A DNA stretch of 37,844 nt, taken from Flavobacteriales bacterium (GTDB taxonomy: Bacteria > Bacteroidota > Bacteroidia > CAIKAF01). The position numbers and the translations under genes are program-made. Positions 1-8,589 of this stretch are shown here, piece by piece. The stretch is from contig JAIXKU010000206.1 in assembly GCA_026936045.1 (NCBI GenBank), positions 1 through 37,844 of the forward strand. Reading direction: 5' to 3'. The stretch's first letter is position 1. Every line of letters starts with the position of its first letter. The notes under the pieces were generated by a model. It did not search any database. It was given only the letters and a program-made list of their open reading frames with translations, and was not told where the DNA came from.

Positions 1-766
1 TGGATGTGCCATGTGCGCTATTGAAAGCACCGATATATTGAGGATTATTGTCATTATCACCCACATCCCAGCCTCTGAAATTATCAATATACCCATCGTT
101 GTCGTTATCAATCCCGTCTATCGGGTCGGCATAATTATAATAGACGTTGGTGACCAAATCGGGGTGTGTGAAGTTAGTACCTCCATCTACAATACCTATT
201 ACCACATTGGTATCGCCTTGTGTGCTGTCCCAAACTTGAAAACAACCGATTTTATTTAGATACCATTGAAGGGAAATACTGGTGTCGTTGGGCGTGAACA
301 GTACCTGATTGTCATGCAGAGGTTGAGCGATAAAAGCAGGTTGAGCATATAATACCACGCCGGATGCATTTATTTGATTTACGACTGTTAATACAGGAAT
401 GTCGGCCTGATACGATAATTGATAGATGAGAGAAAGATCAGTAAGCGCTTGGCCGTATGAATTAAATGGACGTTCGGGAGGTGTATGATGCGGGTATAAT
501 TTATGAATCTCAATAGGTAATAATCTGGATAAAATGGGTTGAAGAGCTTGAACTTGTACAGCGTTGTTTTGGCAAAAAGAACGGTATGCCGGTTTAACTT
601 TTAAAATAATTGTTTTGGGGCGAATATCTATATTTTCCTGTAGAGTAGATGGAAACTGAATCGCGTCAGTTGGCAGCATATCCGAAAGGATATGAGATTG
701 GGCTTGAACTAACAGTGAACTCAATAAAAACGCAAAAAGGAAAGAGAGTAAATGGAGCTTCAACAC
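1..766 (-). CDS. Subtilisin-like (S8) secreted serine protease, N-terminal part
   Basis: The gene enters at 766 and runs off the left edge, so only about 255 N-terminal residues are visible. I chose GTG 766-764 as the start; TTG 763-761 is an alternative, and a stop lies just upstream in frame. The first residues form a signal peptide (VLKLHLLSFLFAFLLSSLLV, then QAQS). About 145 residues of propeptide-like sequence follow, then the S8 catalytic Asp segment VVIGIVDGGTNFTHPDL and the catalytic His segment HGTS right at the window edge. An Asp/Asn-rich stretch lies between them. The catalytic Ser and any C-terminal sorting domain lie outside the window. It follows the TonB receptor by 47 bases on the same strand and may be co-transcribed. 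The family is clear; the substrate is unknown. Confidence 0.85.
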   Translation of the reverse strand, partial: MLKLHLLSFLFAFLLSSLLVQAQSHILSDMLPTDAIQFPSTLQENIDIRPKTIILKVKPAYRSFCQNNAVQVQALQPILSRLLPIEIHKLYPHHTPPERPFNSYGQALTDLSLIYQLSYQADIPVLTVVNQINASGVVLYAQPAFIAQPLHDNQVLFTPNDTSISLQWYLNKIGCFQVWDSTQGDTNVVIGIVDGGTNFTHPDLVTNVYYNYADPIDGIDNDNDGYIDNFRGWDVGDNDNNPQYIGAFNSAHGTS

Positions 767-813
767 CTGGTTATTTTATACTAATGTAAGAAAAAAACAG
801 CAATGTTAACCTC

Positions 814-3120
814 TTAGAATTCAAAATTCAATCCGAAATTGTAAAGGATAGGCAATTGGTTGATGCGTTGAGCTGTCACACGATCAATATAGAAAATATT
901 TTCGCGGTTATAGAGGTTAGACGCACCGGCCGACACTTCCAGTTGTAAATTTTTCCCGAACGTAAAAATTTTCTTGATACTGATATCTAAGCGATGATAC
1001 CAAGGCAAGGTACCTTTATTGATATCGGCATATTGGATACCCAATGTGCCATTGTCGGTTGTGTAGTCTGTATTGATACCGTCTTGGAAATCGAGAAATT
1101 CATAAAACCCTTGTGTTTGCGTGAAGGGGAATCCGGAACCCAAATTCCAACGGGCACTCACTTCCCAGCCTTTTTTCTTTCCAAAACGATAATTCGCCAC
1201 CAAATTGATATTATGTCGTCTGTCGAAATGCGGTGCATACGTTTGTATTTCATCGGTACGTTCAGTTTTCATAAGTGAATATACCAGCCATATATACAAA
1301 TTCTTCCATTCAAACTTGGCTGTGAAATCTACGCCCCATGAATAGCCTGACTCTACTATAAAATCCTTTTTCAGGTATTCCGGCTTGGTAGCATTCTCGC
1401 CGTTATCATCATACAATTTGTTACGATTGATATTGATGATTTGCTGAAAGTTCATATAATATCCTTCAACATTGATAGATAGAAGTTTGGTAATGTCGAA
1501 TTCCATACCGATGATAGCATGTTGAGCTTTTTGGAGTTTAGAACCAACTTCATCACCATGGTATTTCTTAGGCAGATTTTCGGATCCTGAGAGGAAGCCG
1601 TAAAAGAGATTAACCACATCCCGATCAGAGTTGGCTGCCACAAGGTTTTGAGAATACATACCGCCGGCTGCTTTGATACGCCACCAGTCAAAGATGCTAT
1701 ATTTAACCCCCAGGCGTGGTTCAAACGATACATTATTAAGTGAGGCATAATAATGTATGCGGAAGCTAGGGTCTAAAACCAACCCCCATCTGCTGAACTT
1801 ATATTTGATAAAGGTAGCTACTTCCGTCGTGTTCTCTGTTTGATAGATGGTGCGGTTATTGGCATTTACAAATCTAAAATCAGTAGTAAAGCCTAACGCT
1901 TCAATACCATACGTTAGTTTATCAGTACCGAAAAATTGGTGGAAATTAAGACCGATATTAAACCCGTTGATCAAGCTGGATCGGGGTGGAGCAATGGATT
2001 CTTCCATATCTATTTTATAGCTGGAATAACTGACGATACCTTCAATACGCACGTTGGCTTGTCCGGGAACAAAAGCAAAGTTAATACCACCACCGCCGGC
2101 ACGCCAGCTGAGTTTTGTAACATCACTAAAATTCACTTGATCGTTGTATGAAAAACCAAATAAACTAATCTTACTTCCCATACCTGCATTGATAGTAATT
2201 TTACCATAGATATCATAGAAATTATACGGTAAACCGTTAGAGTCAGCATAGGTGTAGAAGGCACGTGAAGAGTGTTGCAGGAAGGACCCTTTAGCGCTCA
2301 GCATAAAAGATGCAGACACTTTTGAATTTTCTTTCATTTTGGCAAAAGGGCCTTCGAGCAGACCTTTAGCCGTAAAGGTATTTACACCAATCTTGCCTGA
2401 AAAACGCTTCATGTTTCCGTCGCGTGTGGTGATATCCATAATGGAAGATATGCGACCACCAAACTGACCACCAAAACCGCCGGTATAAACATCAACGTTT
2501 CGTATAATATCCGTTTCGAATACAGAGAATAAACCGATAGAGTGAAACGGATTATAAATAACGGCGCCATCCAACAAAACTTTATTTTGAATAGGTGGGC
2601 CGCCACGAATATAAAGCTGCCCGCCCTGGTCACCGCTGGACACCACACCGGGAAGAATTTGCATGTATTGGGCAATATCCGGCTCTCCACCTACACTCGG
2701 CATTTTCTTAATGGTTTCAGCTGTTACGCTGATTTGTGATATTTTGACTTCTTCGCGCGCGTCTTGTCTTTCTTGTGTAATTTCCACACCTTTCAACTCA
2801 ATAGCAATCTCTTCTAATTGGAATTTCTCATTTACCGTTTTGCCTTCTACAACTTGTATTGTCTTTGAGAAATTATTATACCCGAGTACTTTGATTATAA
2901 GCTTATAACTGCCGGGCGTTAGTCTTGTGATACTAAAGAATCCGTTATTGTCGGTACTAGTACCGGTTTTTGTCCCTTCCAATATAATATTAGCCATCGG
3001 AATCGGATCGCCGGTGCCTTTGTCATAAACCGTGCCTCGGATACTGCCGTATTTATCTTGTGCAGAAAGAGTGGAGGTAAAGTAAATCAATAAACCCAAC
3101 AGAGGAATAAATTTCTTCAT
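814..3120 (-). CDS. TonB-dependent outer-membrane receptor with carboxypeptidase-D-like N-terminal domain
   Basis: Translation of about 768 residues starts with a signal peptide (MKKFIPLLGLLIYFTSTLSAQ). I prefer ATG 3120-3118 to the upstream in-frame ATG at 3147 because it puts the signal peptide at the N-terminus. Residues about 25-110 form a CarboxypepD_reg-like beta-sandwich (GSIRGTVYDKGTGDPIPMANI), common in Bacteroidetes receptors. Next comes a plug domain containing PSVGGEPDIAQYMQILPGV and GGQLYIRGGPPIQNKVLLDG, then a C-terminal 22-strand-type barrel ending in aromatic residues (LNFEF). It imports an unknown ligand, energised by TonB-ExbBD. No SusD gene lies beside it, so a glycan-uptake role is not supported. 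A -7-like box TAGGTTTG reads toward it at 3152-3145. A subtilase gene follows 47 bases downstream. Confidence 0.92.
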   Translation of the reverse strand: MKKFIPLLGLLIYFTSTLSAQDKYGSIRGTVYDKGTGDPIPMANIILEGTKTGTSTDNNGFFSITRLTPGSYKLIIKVLGYNNFSKTIQVVEGKTVNEKFQLEEIAIELKGVEITQERQDAREEVKISQISVTAETIKKMPSVGGEPDIAQYMQILPGVVSSGDQGGQLYIRGGPPIQNKVLLDGAVIYNPFHSIGLFSVFETDIIRNVDVYTGGFGGQFGGRISSIMDITTRDGNMKRFSGKIGVNTFTAKGLLEGPFAKMKENSKVSASFMLSAKGSFLQHSSRAFYTYADSNGLPYNFYDIYGKITINAGMGSKISLFGFSYNDQVNFSDVTKLSWRAGGGGINFAFVPGQANVRIEGIVSYSSYKIDMEESIAPPRSSLINGFNIGLNFHQFFGTDKLTYGIEALGFTTDFRFVNANNRTIYQTENTTEVATFIKYKFSRWGLVLDPSFRIHYYASLNNVSFEPRLGVKYSIFDWWRIKAAGGMYSQNLVAANSDRDVVNLFYGFLSGSENLPKKYHGDEVGSKLQKAQHAIIGMEFDITKLLSINVEGYYMNFQQIININRNKLYDDNGENATKPEYLKKDFIVESGYSWGVDFTAKFEWKNLYIWLVYSLMKTERTDEIQTYAPHFDRRHNINLVANYRFGKKKGWEVSARWNLGSGFPFTQTQGFYEFLDFQDGINTDYTTDNGTLGIQYADINKGTLPWYHRLDISIKKIFTFGKNLQLEVSAGASNLYNRENIFYIDRVTAQRINQLPILYNFGLNFEF

Positions 3121-3210
3121 AAAGACAATTCTATATACAATCCACAAACCTACAAAAAAAATGAGTTTGTATGTTAAATTCTTAGATATCTGATTTTAAA
3201 TAAAGAGCCA

Positions 3211-4488
3211 TTAAACATGCACGCCTTTTATGATATATTCCGAGAGTCGGTCGGTAGAAAGATGTGTTTGCAAGCAGGCTTGTATTTGCTCCGGACGGGC
3301 CTTTTCTATAGTTTGCAGATATGTGCTGTAATAATCAAGCGGCAGATTGTTCGTAATTAAAGCATTGATATGGTCAGCCTGTGCAAAATACCCATCCATG
3401 GATTTAAGAAAATGACCGGCGATATAATTTTTTACCAGGCGAAGTTCCTCTTCGCCAATAGGCTCTTTTTGTAGTTGGTTAAATTCTTTATATACTTCAT
3501 CTCGCAACATTGGCAAGTATTCGGTCCCGGTTTCGGTGCTGATAACAAAAGTACCGGTAAGTAATGTGCTTATAATGCTTGATCCGATACCATAGGTGTA
3601 TCCTTTCTCTTCGCGGATGTTTTTCATTAGGCGAGAGCCGAAATATCCGCCCAAAATAATATTCCCCAAACTGAGTATGGCATAATCTTCATGATGTTGA
3701 TTAATGACAGGACAACCAATACGTATCGCTGATTGAATGGCATTACGAAAGACTAATTCTTTTTGTGTCGGGGTATAAGATGGTAGGGCAGGCGTTGATG
3801 GCAAAGGCTCTTGCCTTGTCGGCCAATCGCTCCATGCAGATTCGACAGTACGTATAACCGCCTGCGAGGTATTACCTGAGACAGTTATCAAATCCGGGCC
3901 GCGCTGATAAAACGATGTGTAAAACGGAAGTAAATCCTCGCGTTTCACAAGAGCAAAATCCTCCGGTGATGCTGATTGCCCATAAGGGTGATCACCATAG
4001 AGTAATTTTGAGAACTCTTTTCGGCAGACGAAATCCACTTTTTTGAGATTGTGTAACAGCGCTTCTTTTCTATTGTTTAGATTGATAGCCAGCTCTTCTT
4101 CTGGGAATACCGAGGCGGTGATGTATTCTTTGAATATCGGCATCACATCATTAAAATATCGAACAAGAGAGAACAAGGTTACGGTCGCATAATCACTGGT
4201 GACACCTTTAATGACGTATGCGCCATAGGCATCTAACTTTGCGTTGATCTCAGCCGATGAATAACTTTCCGTGCCTTCTCCCAACATCTCATTCACTGTT
4301 GACGCAATCAGATGCTTGGTTTGATGAAGACTGCCTGCTTTGAAAATTACGTCTATTCGAACCAACTCAGGACTGTTGTCGCCAATAAAATAGAACGGCA
4401 CATCTTTATGTATGGACTTCACCGGCTCGATTAAAGAAAAATCAAACCTATTGCTGATTGCCGGTGCTATTTGACGTGCTAATGTCAT
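3211..4488 (-). CDS. M16 family peptidase-like protein, zinc-site-deficient subunit
   Basis: This 425-residue protein has the M16 (pitrilysin/MPP-type) two-lobed fold. Where the zinc motif HxxEH should be, it has STVNE at residues 63-67, so the ligand and catalytic positions are lost. It keeps the C-lobe substrate-binding R/Y segment, about residues 286-300 (RLMKNIREEKGYTYG). The next gene upstream has the opposite pattern, with HxxEH but no clear R/Y segment. This is the division of labour known in heterodimeric M16B peptidases and in mitochondrial processing peptidase. The genes overlap by four bases (ATGA at 4488-4485), which suggests translational coupling and equal production. No signal peptide is seen, so the enzyme may be cytoplasmic or periplasmic by an unrecognised route. 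The partner role is inference. Confidence 0.88.
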   Translation of the reverse strand: MTLARQIAPAISNRFDFSLIEPVKSIHKDVPFYFIGDNSPELVRIDVIFKAGSLHQTKHLIASTVNEMLGEGTESYSSAEINAKLDAYGAYVIKGVTSDYATVTLFSLVRYFNDVMPIFKEYITASVFPEEELAINLNNRKEALLHNLKKVDFVCRKEFSKLLYGDHPYGQSASPEDFALVKREDLLPFYTSFYQRGPDLITVSGNTSQAVIRTVESAWSDWPTRQEPLPSTPALPSYTPTQKELVFRNAIQSAIRIGCPVINQHHEDYAILSLGNIILGGYFGSRLMKNIREEKGYTYGIGSSIISTLLTGTFVISTETGTEYLPMLRDEVYKEFNQLQKEPIGEEELRLVKNYIAGHFLKSMDGYFAQADHINALITNNLPLDYYSTYLQTIEKARPEQIQACLQTHLSTDRLSEYIIKGVHV

Positions 4489-5732
4489 GCAGTTATTGGT
4501 TTTGCTTTATACTCAAGAACGGTGCTATTCTCTATTCTGAATGCCTCCTTCGCTACACGCTGAATAGCATCCGTCGTGACGGCCCGATATAATTTTGACT
4601 CGGTATTAACCAGGTTGATGTCTCCAAGATGCGCGGCAAACGCCAGTTTCATAGCCTTGTTTAATACCGTCATTAACGACAGTTGCTCGGCTGTTTCATA
4701 ACGGTTTTTTACTTTCTGAAGAGTTGTATCTGCTATGCCGGTTCTTTTTATCTCGTTCAGCACATCCCATACGGCTGCTTCTCCATCCTGTAAAGAAACG
4801 CTTCTGTTTAGTCTGCCCGATATGATAATCAGTCCAGGATCTATACTGCCCATCACATAAGCGCCGATATCCGAAAATTTTTTCTGCTCTTTTACCAAGC
4901 GTTGATACAGCAATGACGACTTGCCGTTACTTAAAATATCGGAAAGCAAATCATAAGCGTAATAATCAGAGTGTGAACGTTCGGGCATGTGAAAGGCCAT
5001 CAGTAGCAAATCAGCCGGCACGTTACGTTCTACACGTAATCGTTTTTGCTTGGTCTGCATTGGCTCTTTGGGCAAATGGCGTTGAGGTACTTCCCGTTTG
5101 GGAATCGGCCCAAACCATTTCTCCGATAGCGCGATTATTTGTTCAATATTCACATTTCCGCTGATAACCAACACGGAATTGTTCGGAGCGTAATATTGAT
5201 AGAAAAACGATTTTACCTGGTCTAACGTCGCATGTTCAATATGAGATAAATCTTTGCCGATGGTAGCCCAATGATACGGATGCGTTTCGTATATCAGCGG
5301 ACGAATCAAGAGCCAGATATCGCCATACGGCTGGTTTAAATACCGTTGTTTGAATTCTTCACAAACGACTTTTTTTTGGATATCCAATTTTTCTTGCGAG
5401 AAAGCCAATTGTAGCATGCGGTCGCTTTCCAACCAAAATCCGGTTTCGATATTGACTGCAGGCAGGGTGAGATAATAATTGGTAATATCGTTTGATGTAA
5501 ACGCATTGTTATCGCCGCCGGCCAACTGCAAAGGCGTGTCGTAATGCGGAATGTTTGACGAGCCTTCAAACATCAAATGTTCAAACAAATGAGCAAAGCC
5601 TGTTTTATCGGGATCTTCATCACGAGCACCGACATCATAGAGCAGATTCATGGCGGCCAAGGGTGTGCTTTTATCCACGTGAATAATTACACGCAGCCCG
5701 TTTGATAATGTATGTTCGGTAAAGGCTATCAA
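4485..5732 (-). CDS. Zinc-dependent M16 family peptidase, catalytic subunit
   Basis: A 415-residue M16B-type peptidase. The inverted zinc motif HLFEH is at residues 48-52 and the further acidic ligand is in KKVVCEEFKQR at about 125-126, the usual distance downstream. The N-terminal strand (NGLRVIIHVDKSTPLAAMNL) and the GG/NAFT substrate loop at about 72-80 fit the family. The C-lobe lacks an obvious R/Y pair, which the neighbouring zinc-less subunit retains, so the two probably form one active site. Such enzymes degrade short peptides or process signal or transit-like peptides. The gene lies 12 bases after a lipoprotein gene and overlaps the partner gene by four bases: one three-gene transcription unit. 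No signal peptide is evident. Confidence 0.93.
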   Translation of the reverse strand: MIAFTEHTLSNGLRVIIHVDKSTPLAAMNLLYDVGARDEDPDKTGFAHLFEHLMFEGSSNIPHYDTPLQLAGGDNNAFTSNDITNYYLTLPAVNIETGFWLESDRMLQLAFSQEKLDIQKKVVCEEFKQRYLNQPYGDIWLLIRPLIYETHPYHWATIGKDLSHIEHATLDQVKSFFYQYYAPNNSVLVISGNVNIEQIIALSEKWFGPIPKREVPQRHLPKEPMQTKQKRLRVERNVPADLLLMAFHMPERSHSDYYAYDLLSDILSNGKSSLLYQRLVKEQKKFSDIGAYVMGSIDPGLIIISGRLNRSVSLQDGEAAVWDVLNEIKRTGIADTTLQKVKNRYETAEQLSLMTVLNKAMKLAFAAHLGDINLVNTESKLYRAVTTDAIQRVAKEAFRIENSTVLEYKAKPITA

Positions 5733-5744
5733 GCGTTGAAAGGT

Positions 5745-6260
5745 TTATTTATCGTCAACCAATTCAAGATGAAATTTGCGGGCAAAAGCTTCTTGTGTGG
5801 TGATAAGTATTTGATTGTATTCCGCTTCTTTCTTGTCAAACGCGTTGGCAATCTCATCTATGCGCTGATGGTCAGCTTCGGTCATCAAGGTGTCTTTGGC
5901 AAACAAATCCACCATCTCTTTCAAATCGGTTTTGCATTGGGTAACATAAAAATCAAAAAGAGCTTTCCCACTCTCTCTGAATTCTGTGTTTTCTTTATAG
6001 TCGGCCAGCTTGTTCATTTTATCCGATGCTTCTTTAGCGCGAGTATGCACTTTATTAAGCAGGTTATTGGTCTCATCGATTGAGCCATTTTCAATCAGAG
6101 AAATGAATTCATCAAACACCTCAAATACGGCCATTTGTTCGGTTATAATGTAATCATTGTAATCTTCGGGCTTATCGAAATAGGTAAGATTAGGATCACG
6201 CTTAGCGCCACAAGCCATAAGGAAAGTGATGAAAAATAAGAAGATGGCACGTTGTATCAT
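5745..6260 (-). CDS. Small lipoprotein of unknown function upstream of the M16 pair
   Basis: A 171-residue protein starting with a lipoprotein signal (MIQRAIFLFFITFLMACG) and lipidated Cys at about residue 17. The mature part is charged and mostly helical, with heptad-like stretches (residues 55-120) that could form a coiled coil or helical bundle. It resembles the small helical surface lipoproteins sometimes called LIC11966-like, but I cannot confirm that family. It is the first gene of the unit leading into the M16 peptidases, with only 12 bases to the next start. A TAAATTTG -7-like box lies at 6290-6283, 23 bases before the ATG, although no clear -33 element is seen. Its role with the peptidases is unknown. 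Confidence 0.75.
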   Translation of the reverse strand: MIQRAIFLFFITFLMACGAKRDPNLTYFDKPEDYNDYIITEQMAVFEVFDEFISLIENGSIDETNNLLNKVHTRAKEASDKMNKLADYKENTEFRESGKALFDFYVTQCKTDLKEMVDLFAKDTLMTEADHQRIDEIANAFDKKEAEYNQILITTQEAFARKFHLELVDDK

Positions 6261-6303
6261 GTTGTTTCGTTTATTATTTTGACAAATTTACTAAATAAAT
6301 GGA

Positions 6304-7023
6304 CTAATCCTCGTCCATCACATCGCTTTTTACCTTACGCTCTTTGACCTTCTTTTCGCGTAACGGTTTTGGCGATTTCGGCTTTAGATTTTGCAAACGA
6401 AAAGCGTATTGCAAGCTCAGAGCTATTACGGAATGTACTTCGCCAATACGAATGATGCCCCATAAAGGCAGAATGGCTGTCTCGCCGCTAGGGTATGGTT
6501 TGATAGGGATGACGGAATTCTGAAACCGAAATAGGAATGCCCAGTTATGGTTGATATGATAAGCAGCACCTAAGGCTAGACCTAATTCAAAAATCTGAAA
6601 TCCACGTCCTTGTGTCAGTTCGCCGCCGTTTTGTGTGACATGCTGCCTGACAAGAAACCCGAAGGTTGCACCAAAATCCAATGTGAATCGGTCTTTCTTG
6701 TCAATATACCAACTGAACATGGCCGGCAGTTCGATATAATCTGTTTCAATGGTATATGAATTATAATCGCCAGCATCGGGTTGCGGGTTGCGGCGGGCGC
6801 CTTTCATGCTGTATGTAAGCTCCGGGTCAAAAGAAAAACGAGGTTTGAACCGCCAAGAAACACCAATGCCACCTGTGGCGCCAAACTTATTAAAGCCCTG
6901 CATGCCTACGCCAGAAATCTGCGCGAAATTCATCCCTGCTCTGAACGTCATACGCAGGGGTGATTGCGCCATAAAAAGATGTGAGGCAAGAAGCAAAACT
7001 AAAGAAACCAACCACCGTTTCAT
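6304..7023 (-). CDS. PorT-like outer-membrane beta-barrel protein
   Basis: A 239-residue protein with a signal peptide (MKRWLVSLVLLLASHLFMAQ). It is followed by alternating amphipathic beta strands with turns such as GATGGIGVSWRFKPRFSFDP and ELPAMFSWYIDKKDRFTLDFG. This is the pattern of the small eight-stranded barrels annotated as PorT-like or OMP_b-brl_2 in Bacteroidetes. Unlike a usual barrel, it does not end at the last strand: a Lys/Arg-rich tail follows (about residues 215-239), which may sit in the periplasm. True PorT is a T9SS assembly factor, but this fold is shared by many unrelated proteins, so T9SS function is not established. A TATTTTTG -7-like box lies at 7067-7060, and a palindrome lies between it and the start codon. 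Confidence 0.7.
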   Translation of the reverse strand: MKRWLVSLVLLLASHLFMAQSPLRMTFRAGMNFAQISGVGMQGFNKFGATGGIGVSWRFKPRFSFDPELTYSMKGARRNPQPDAGDYNSYTIETDYIELPAMFSWYIDKKDRFTLDFGATFGFLVRQHVTQNGGELTQGRGFQIFELGLALGAAYHINHNWAFLFRFQNSVIPIKPYPSGETAILPLWGIIRIGEVHSVIALSLQYAFRLQNLKPKSPKPLREKKVKERKVKSDVMDED

Positions 7024-7031
7024 GGCTTAAA

Positions 7032-7054
7032 ATTAGCATAAGATAGATGCTAAT
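7032..7054. repeat. Perfect inverted repeat in the leader of the PorT-like gene
   Basis: ATTAGCAT (7032-7039) and ATGCTAAT (7047-7054) form 8-base perfect arms around a 7-base spacer. The repeat is 9 bases from the PorT-like start codon and downstream of its -7-like box, so it would be a hairpin in the mRNA leader or an operator. It has no T-run and is not a terminator. Confidence 0.6.
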
Positions 7055-7378
7055 CAAAACAAAAATAAAGACATTTTGATTTATTCTGAATTTTTATAGA
7101 TTTGTAAGAGTAGAATCAAGAGGAGAAGAGGTGAGGTGAGAAAGAGGAGGGGGTGGATTGACACCAACCCATACAGAATCGCTAGAAGGGTGTAAGTTTA
7201 TAGCGGAGATAAGTCCGCATCCTATCCGTCTTCTCAAAAATCAGGTTTTATCTCTTTGAAATTGAAATCTCCGGTTTTGACGAATGGCTATTTGAGATAA
7301 CTCCTCTAACAGTTTCCATAATTTAAACTTTTCATGTTTTGATATGGTATTCTTTAGTTTTTGTATTTTTATCACCGC
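7055..7378. other. Gene-free region between divergent genes
   Basis: I see no credible coding sequence here. It holds the -7-like box of the PorT-like gene (7067-7060), a purine-rich plus-strand stretch at about 7109-7157, and a small stem (GCGGA 7203-7207 with TCCGC 7214-7218). Near the RDD gene, TAGTTTTTG at 7355-7363 is one base longer than the TAnnTTTG consensus. There is no strong evidence for an RNA gene. Confidence 0.5.
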
Positions 7379-8110
7379 ATGGAAAATATACGCATACTTA
7401 CCACCCAAAACGTGGGTATTGATCAGGAGTTGGCTACGCTGAGTGATCGGTCATGGGCTTGGGTGTTTGATCGGTTGGTGATTATTGCATGGATCGTTTT
7501 ATTGTTTCAATTCAGAGATGTATTTGGAGATACCAACACAACCGAAAGCACCATTGTCTTTTTGACGGTTCTCCTGCTGCCGATTGCGCTTTATCATTTG
7601 TTCTTTGAGATATTTGCCAACGGCCAGAGTATTGGGAAAATCATCATGCGTATTAAAGTTATTCGAACAGACGGCGCACAGCCTACTTTGGCTAATTATC
7701 TGATTCGTTGGTTGCTTCGCATCGTAGAGTTTACATTGTTTAACGGATTAGGTCTTGTGGCATTCTTGGTTATCAATAAAGGCCAAAGATTAGGCGATTT
7801 GTTTGCCGGCACAACGGTGATTCGCACCAGACGCATATCAATAGAAGAAACCGCATTCAAACAAATTGATCCCAATTACAAACCGACCTATCCGCAAGTA
7901 ATGAACCTTTCGCACCGCGATATCGAAACCATCAAAGAAGCAACGCACTTTTTTGATAAGCATAAAAATTATATTGTATTGGCCGAAGCGTATATCAAGG
8001 TACGCGAATACTTAGGCATAGAGGAGCGAAATGCGGCACAATATGATTTTCTTCAAACCGTTGTTAACGATTTTAATCATTATAAACTTGTAGAATACTA
8101 CAATGCATGA
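7379..8110 (+). CDS. RDD family integral membrane protein
   Basis: The protein has 243 residues when started at ATG 7379; an in-frame TTG at 7361 is less likely. It shows the RDD signature: SDRSWAWVFDRLVIIAWIV near the N-terminus with conserved Arg/Asp, then a pair of hydrophobic helices. NGQSIGKIIMRIKVIRTDG and KGQRLGDLFAGTTVIRTR follow, the typical sequences flanking the third and fourth membrane segments. A soluble tail of about 90 residues after the RDD domain is predicted helical. Some RDD proteins have been linked to ion transport, but the role of this one is unknown. The stop codon overlaps the next start (ATGA, 8107-8110), so the gene is coupled to the globin gene. Confidence 0.88.
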   Translation: MENIRILTTQNVGIDQELATLSDRSWAWVFDRLVIIAWIVLLFQFRDVFGDTNTTESTIVFLTVLLLPIALYHLFFEIFANGQSIGKIIMRIKVIRTDGAQPTLANYLIRWLLRIVEFTLFNGLGLVAFLVINKGQRLGDLFAGTTVIRTRRISIEETAFKQIDPNYKPTYPQVMNLSHRDIETIKEATHFFDKHKNYIVLAEAYIKVREYLGIEERNAAQYDFLQTVVNDFNHYKLVEYYNA

Positions 8111-8574
8111 AATCACTCCATTTATCTTCTTATTATTTTAAAATTATACTGGGCGTACTAGCCTTTAATTTTATGTTGCAAAGTTGCGACAACAACACAA
8201 CGCCCGATCCGCTCTATGCTGAGATGGGTGGGCTTGACAGAATATCTGGTATTGTAGATCAGTGGCTTATCAATATCCAAGCGGATACCATCCTGTATCC
8301 ACATTTTGAAACGGTGTTGACGGACTCCATCGCTTGTTTAAACATGCGAAATCACATGGTTGATCAATGCTGTGCTTTGGCCGGCGGATCTTGTGTGTAT
8401 AAAGGACGAACCATGCGTAATACACACGCCGGCATGATGATTACCTCTGATGAATTTGAAGCGGTTATGATAGATCTTTCGGATGCACTCATACAGAAAG
8501 GCATAACCGGCGATGTGCGCGATCGGTTTATGGTGCGCATACAGGCATTGGAGCTTCAGATTGTCGGTCAATAA
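8107..8574 (+). CDS. Lipid-anchored group 1 truncated haemoglobin
   Basis: A 155-residue protein made of a lipoprotein signal (hydrophobic stretch ending LQSC, Cys27) and a truncated-globin domain (about 35-152). Visible globin features are YAEMGGLDRISGIVDQW, HFETV, and GGSCVYKGRTMRNTHAGMMIT, where His107 is the expected proximal (F8) haem ligand. The B9-B10 positions are Trp-Leu (53-54) rather than the usual Phe-Tyr, so the common distal Tyr is absent. This variant, with VDQCC...GGxC, resembles the exported group 1 subset with paired cysteines. It would sit on the periplasmic face of a membrane, where it could bind O2 or NO; that function is inference. It overlaps the RDD gene by four bases. 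Confidence 0.88.
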   Translation: MKSLHLSSYYFKIILGVLAFNFMLQSCDNNTTPDPLYAEMGGLDRISGIVDQWLINIQADTILYPHFETVLTDSIACLNMRNHMVDQCCALAGGSCVYKGRTMRNTHAGMMITSDEFEAVMIDLSDALIQKGITGDVRDRFMVRIQALELQIVGQ

Positions 8575-8589
8575 CATCAATTTATAACA

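Noticed and set aside
11-259. 82-residue plus-strand open frame at the left edge
   Set aside because: It is the antisense shadow of the subtilase; the minus strand here carries the Asp and His motifs of an S8 protease.
814-3120. SusC of a polysaccharide-utilisation locus
   Set aside because: There is no SusD-like gene or glycoside hydrolase beside it in this window; its neighbours are a subtilase and M16 peptidases.
5712-6083. 123-residue plus-strand open frame with hydrophobic stretches
   Set aside because: Antisense to the lipoprotein gene with its clear lipobox; composition is explained by the complementary coding sequence.
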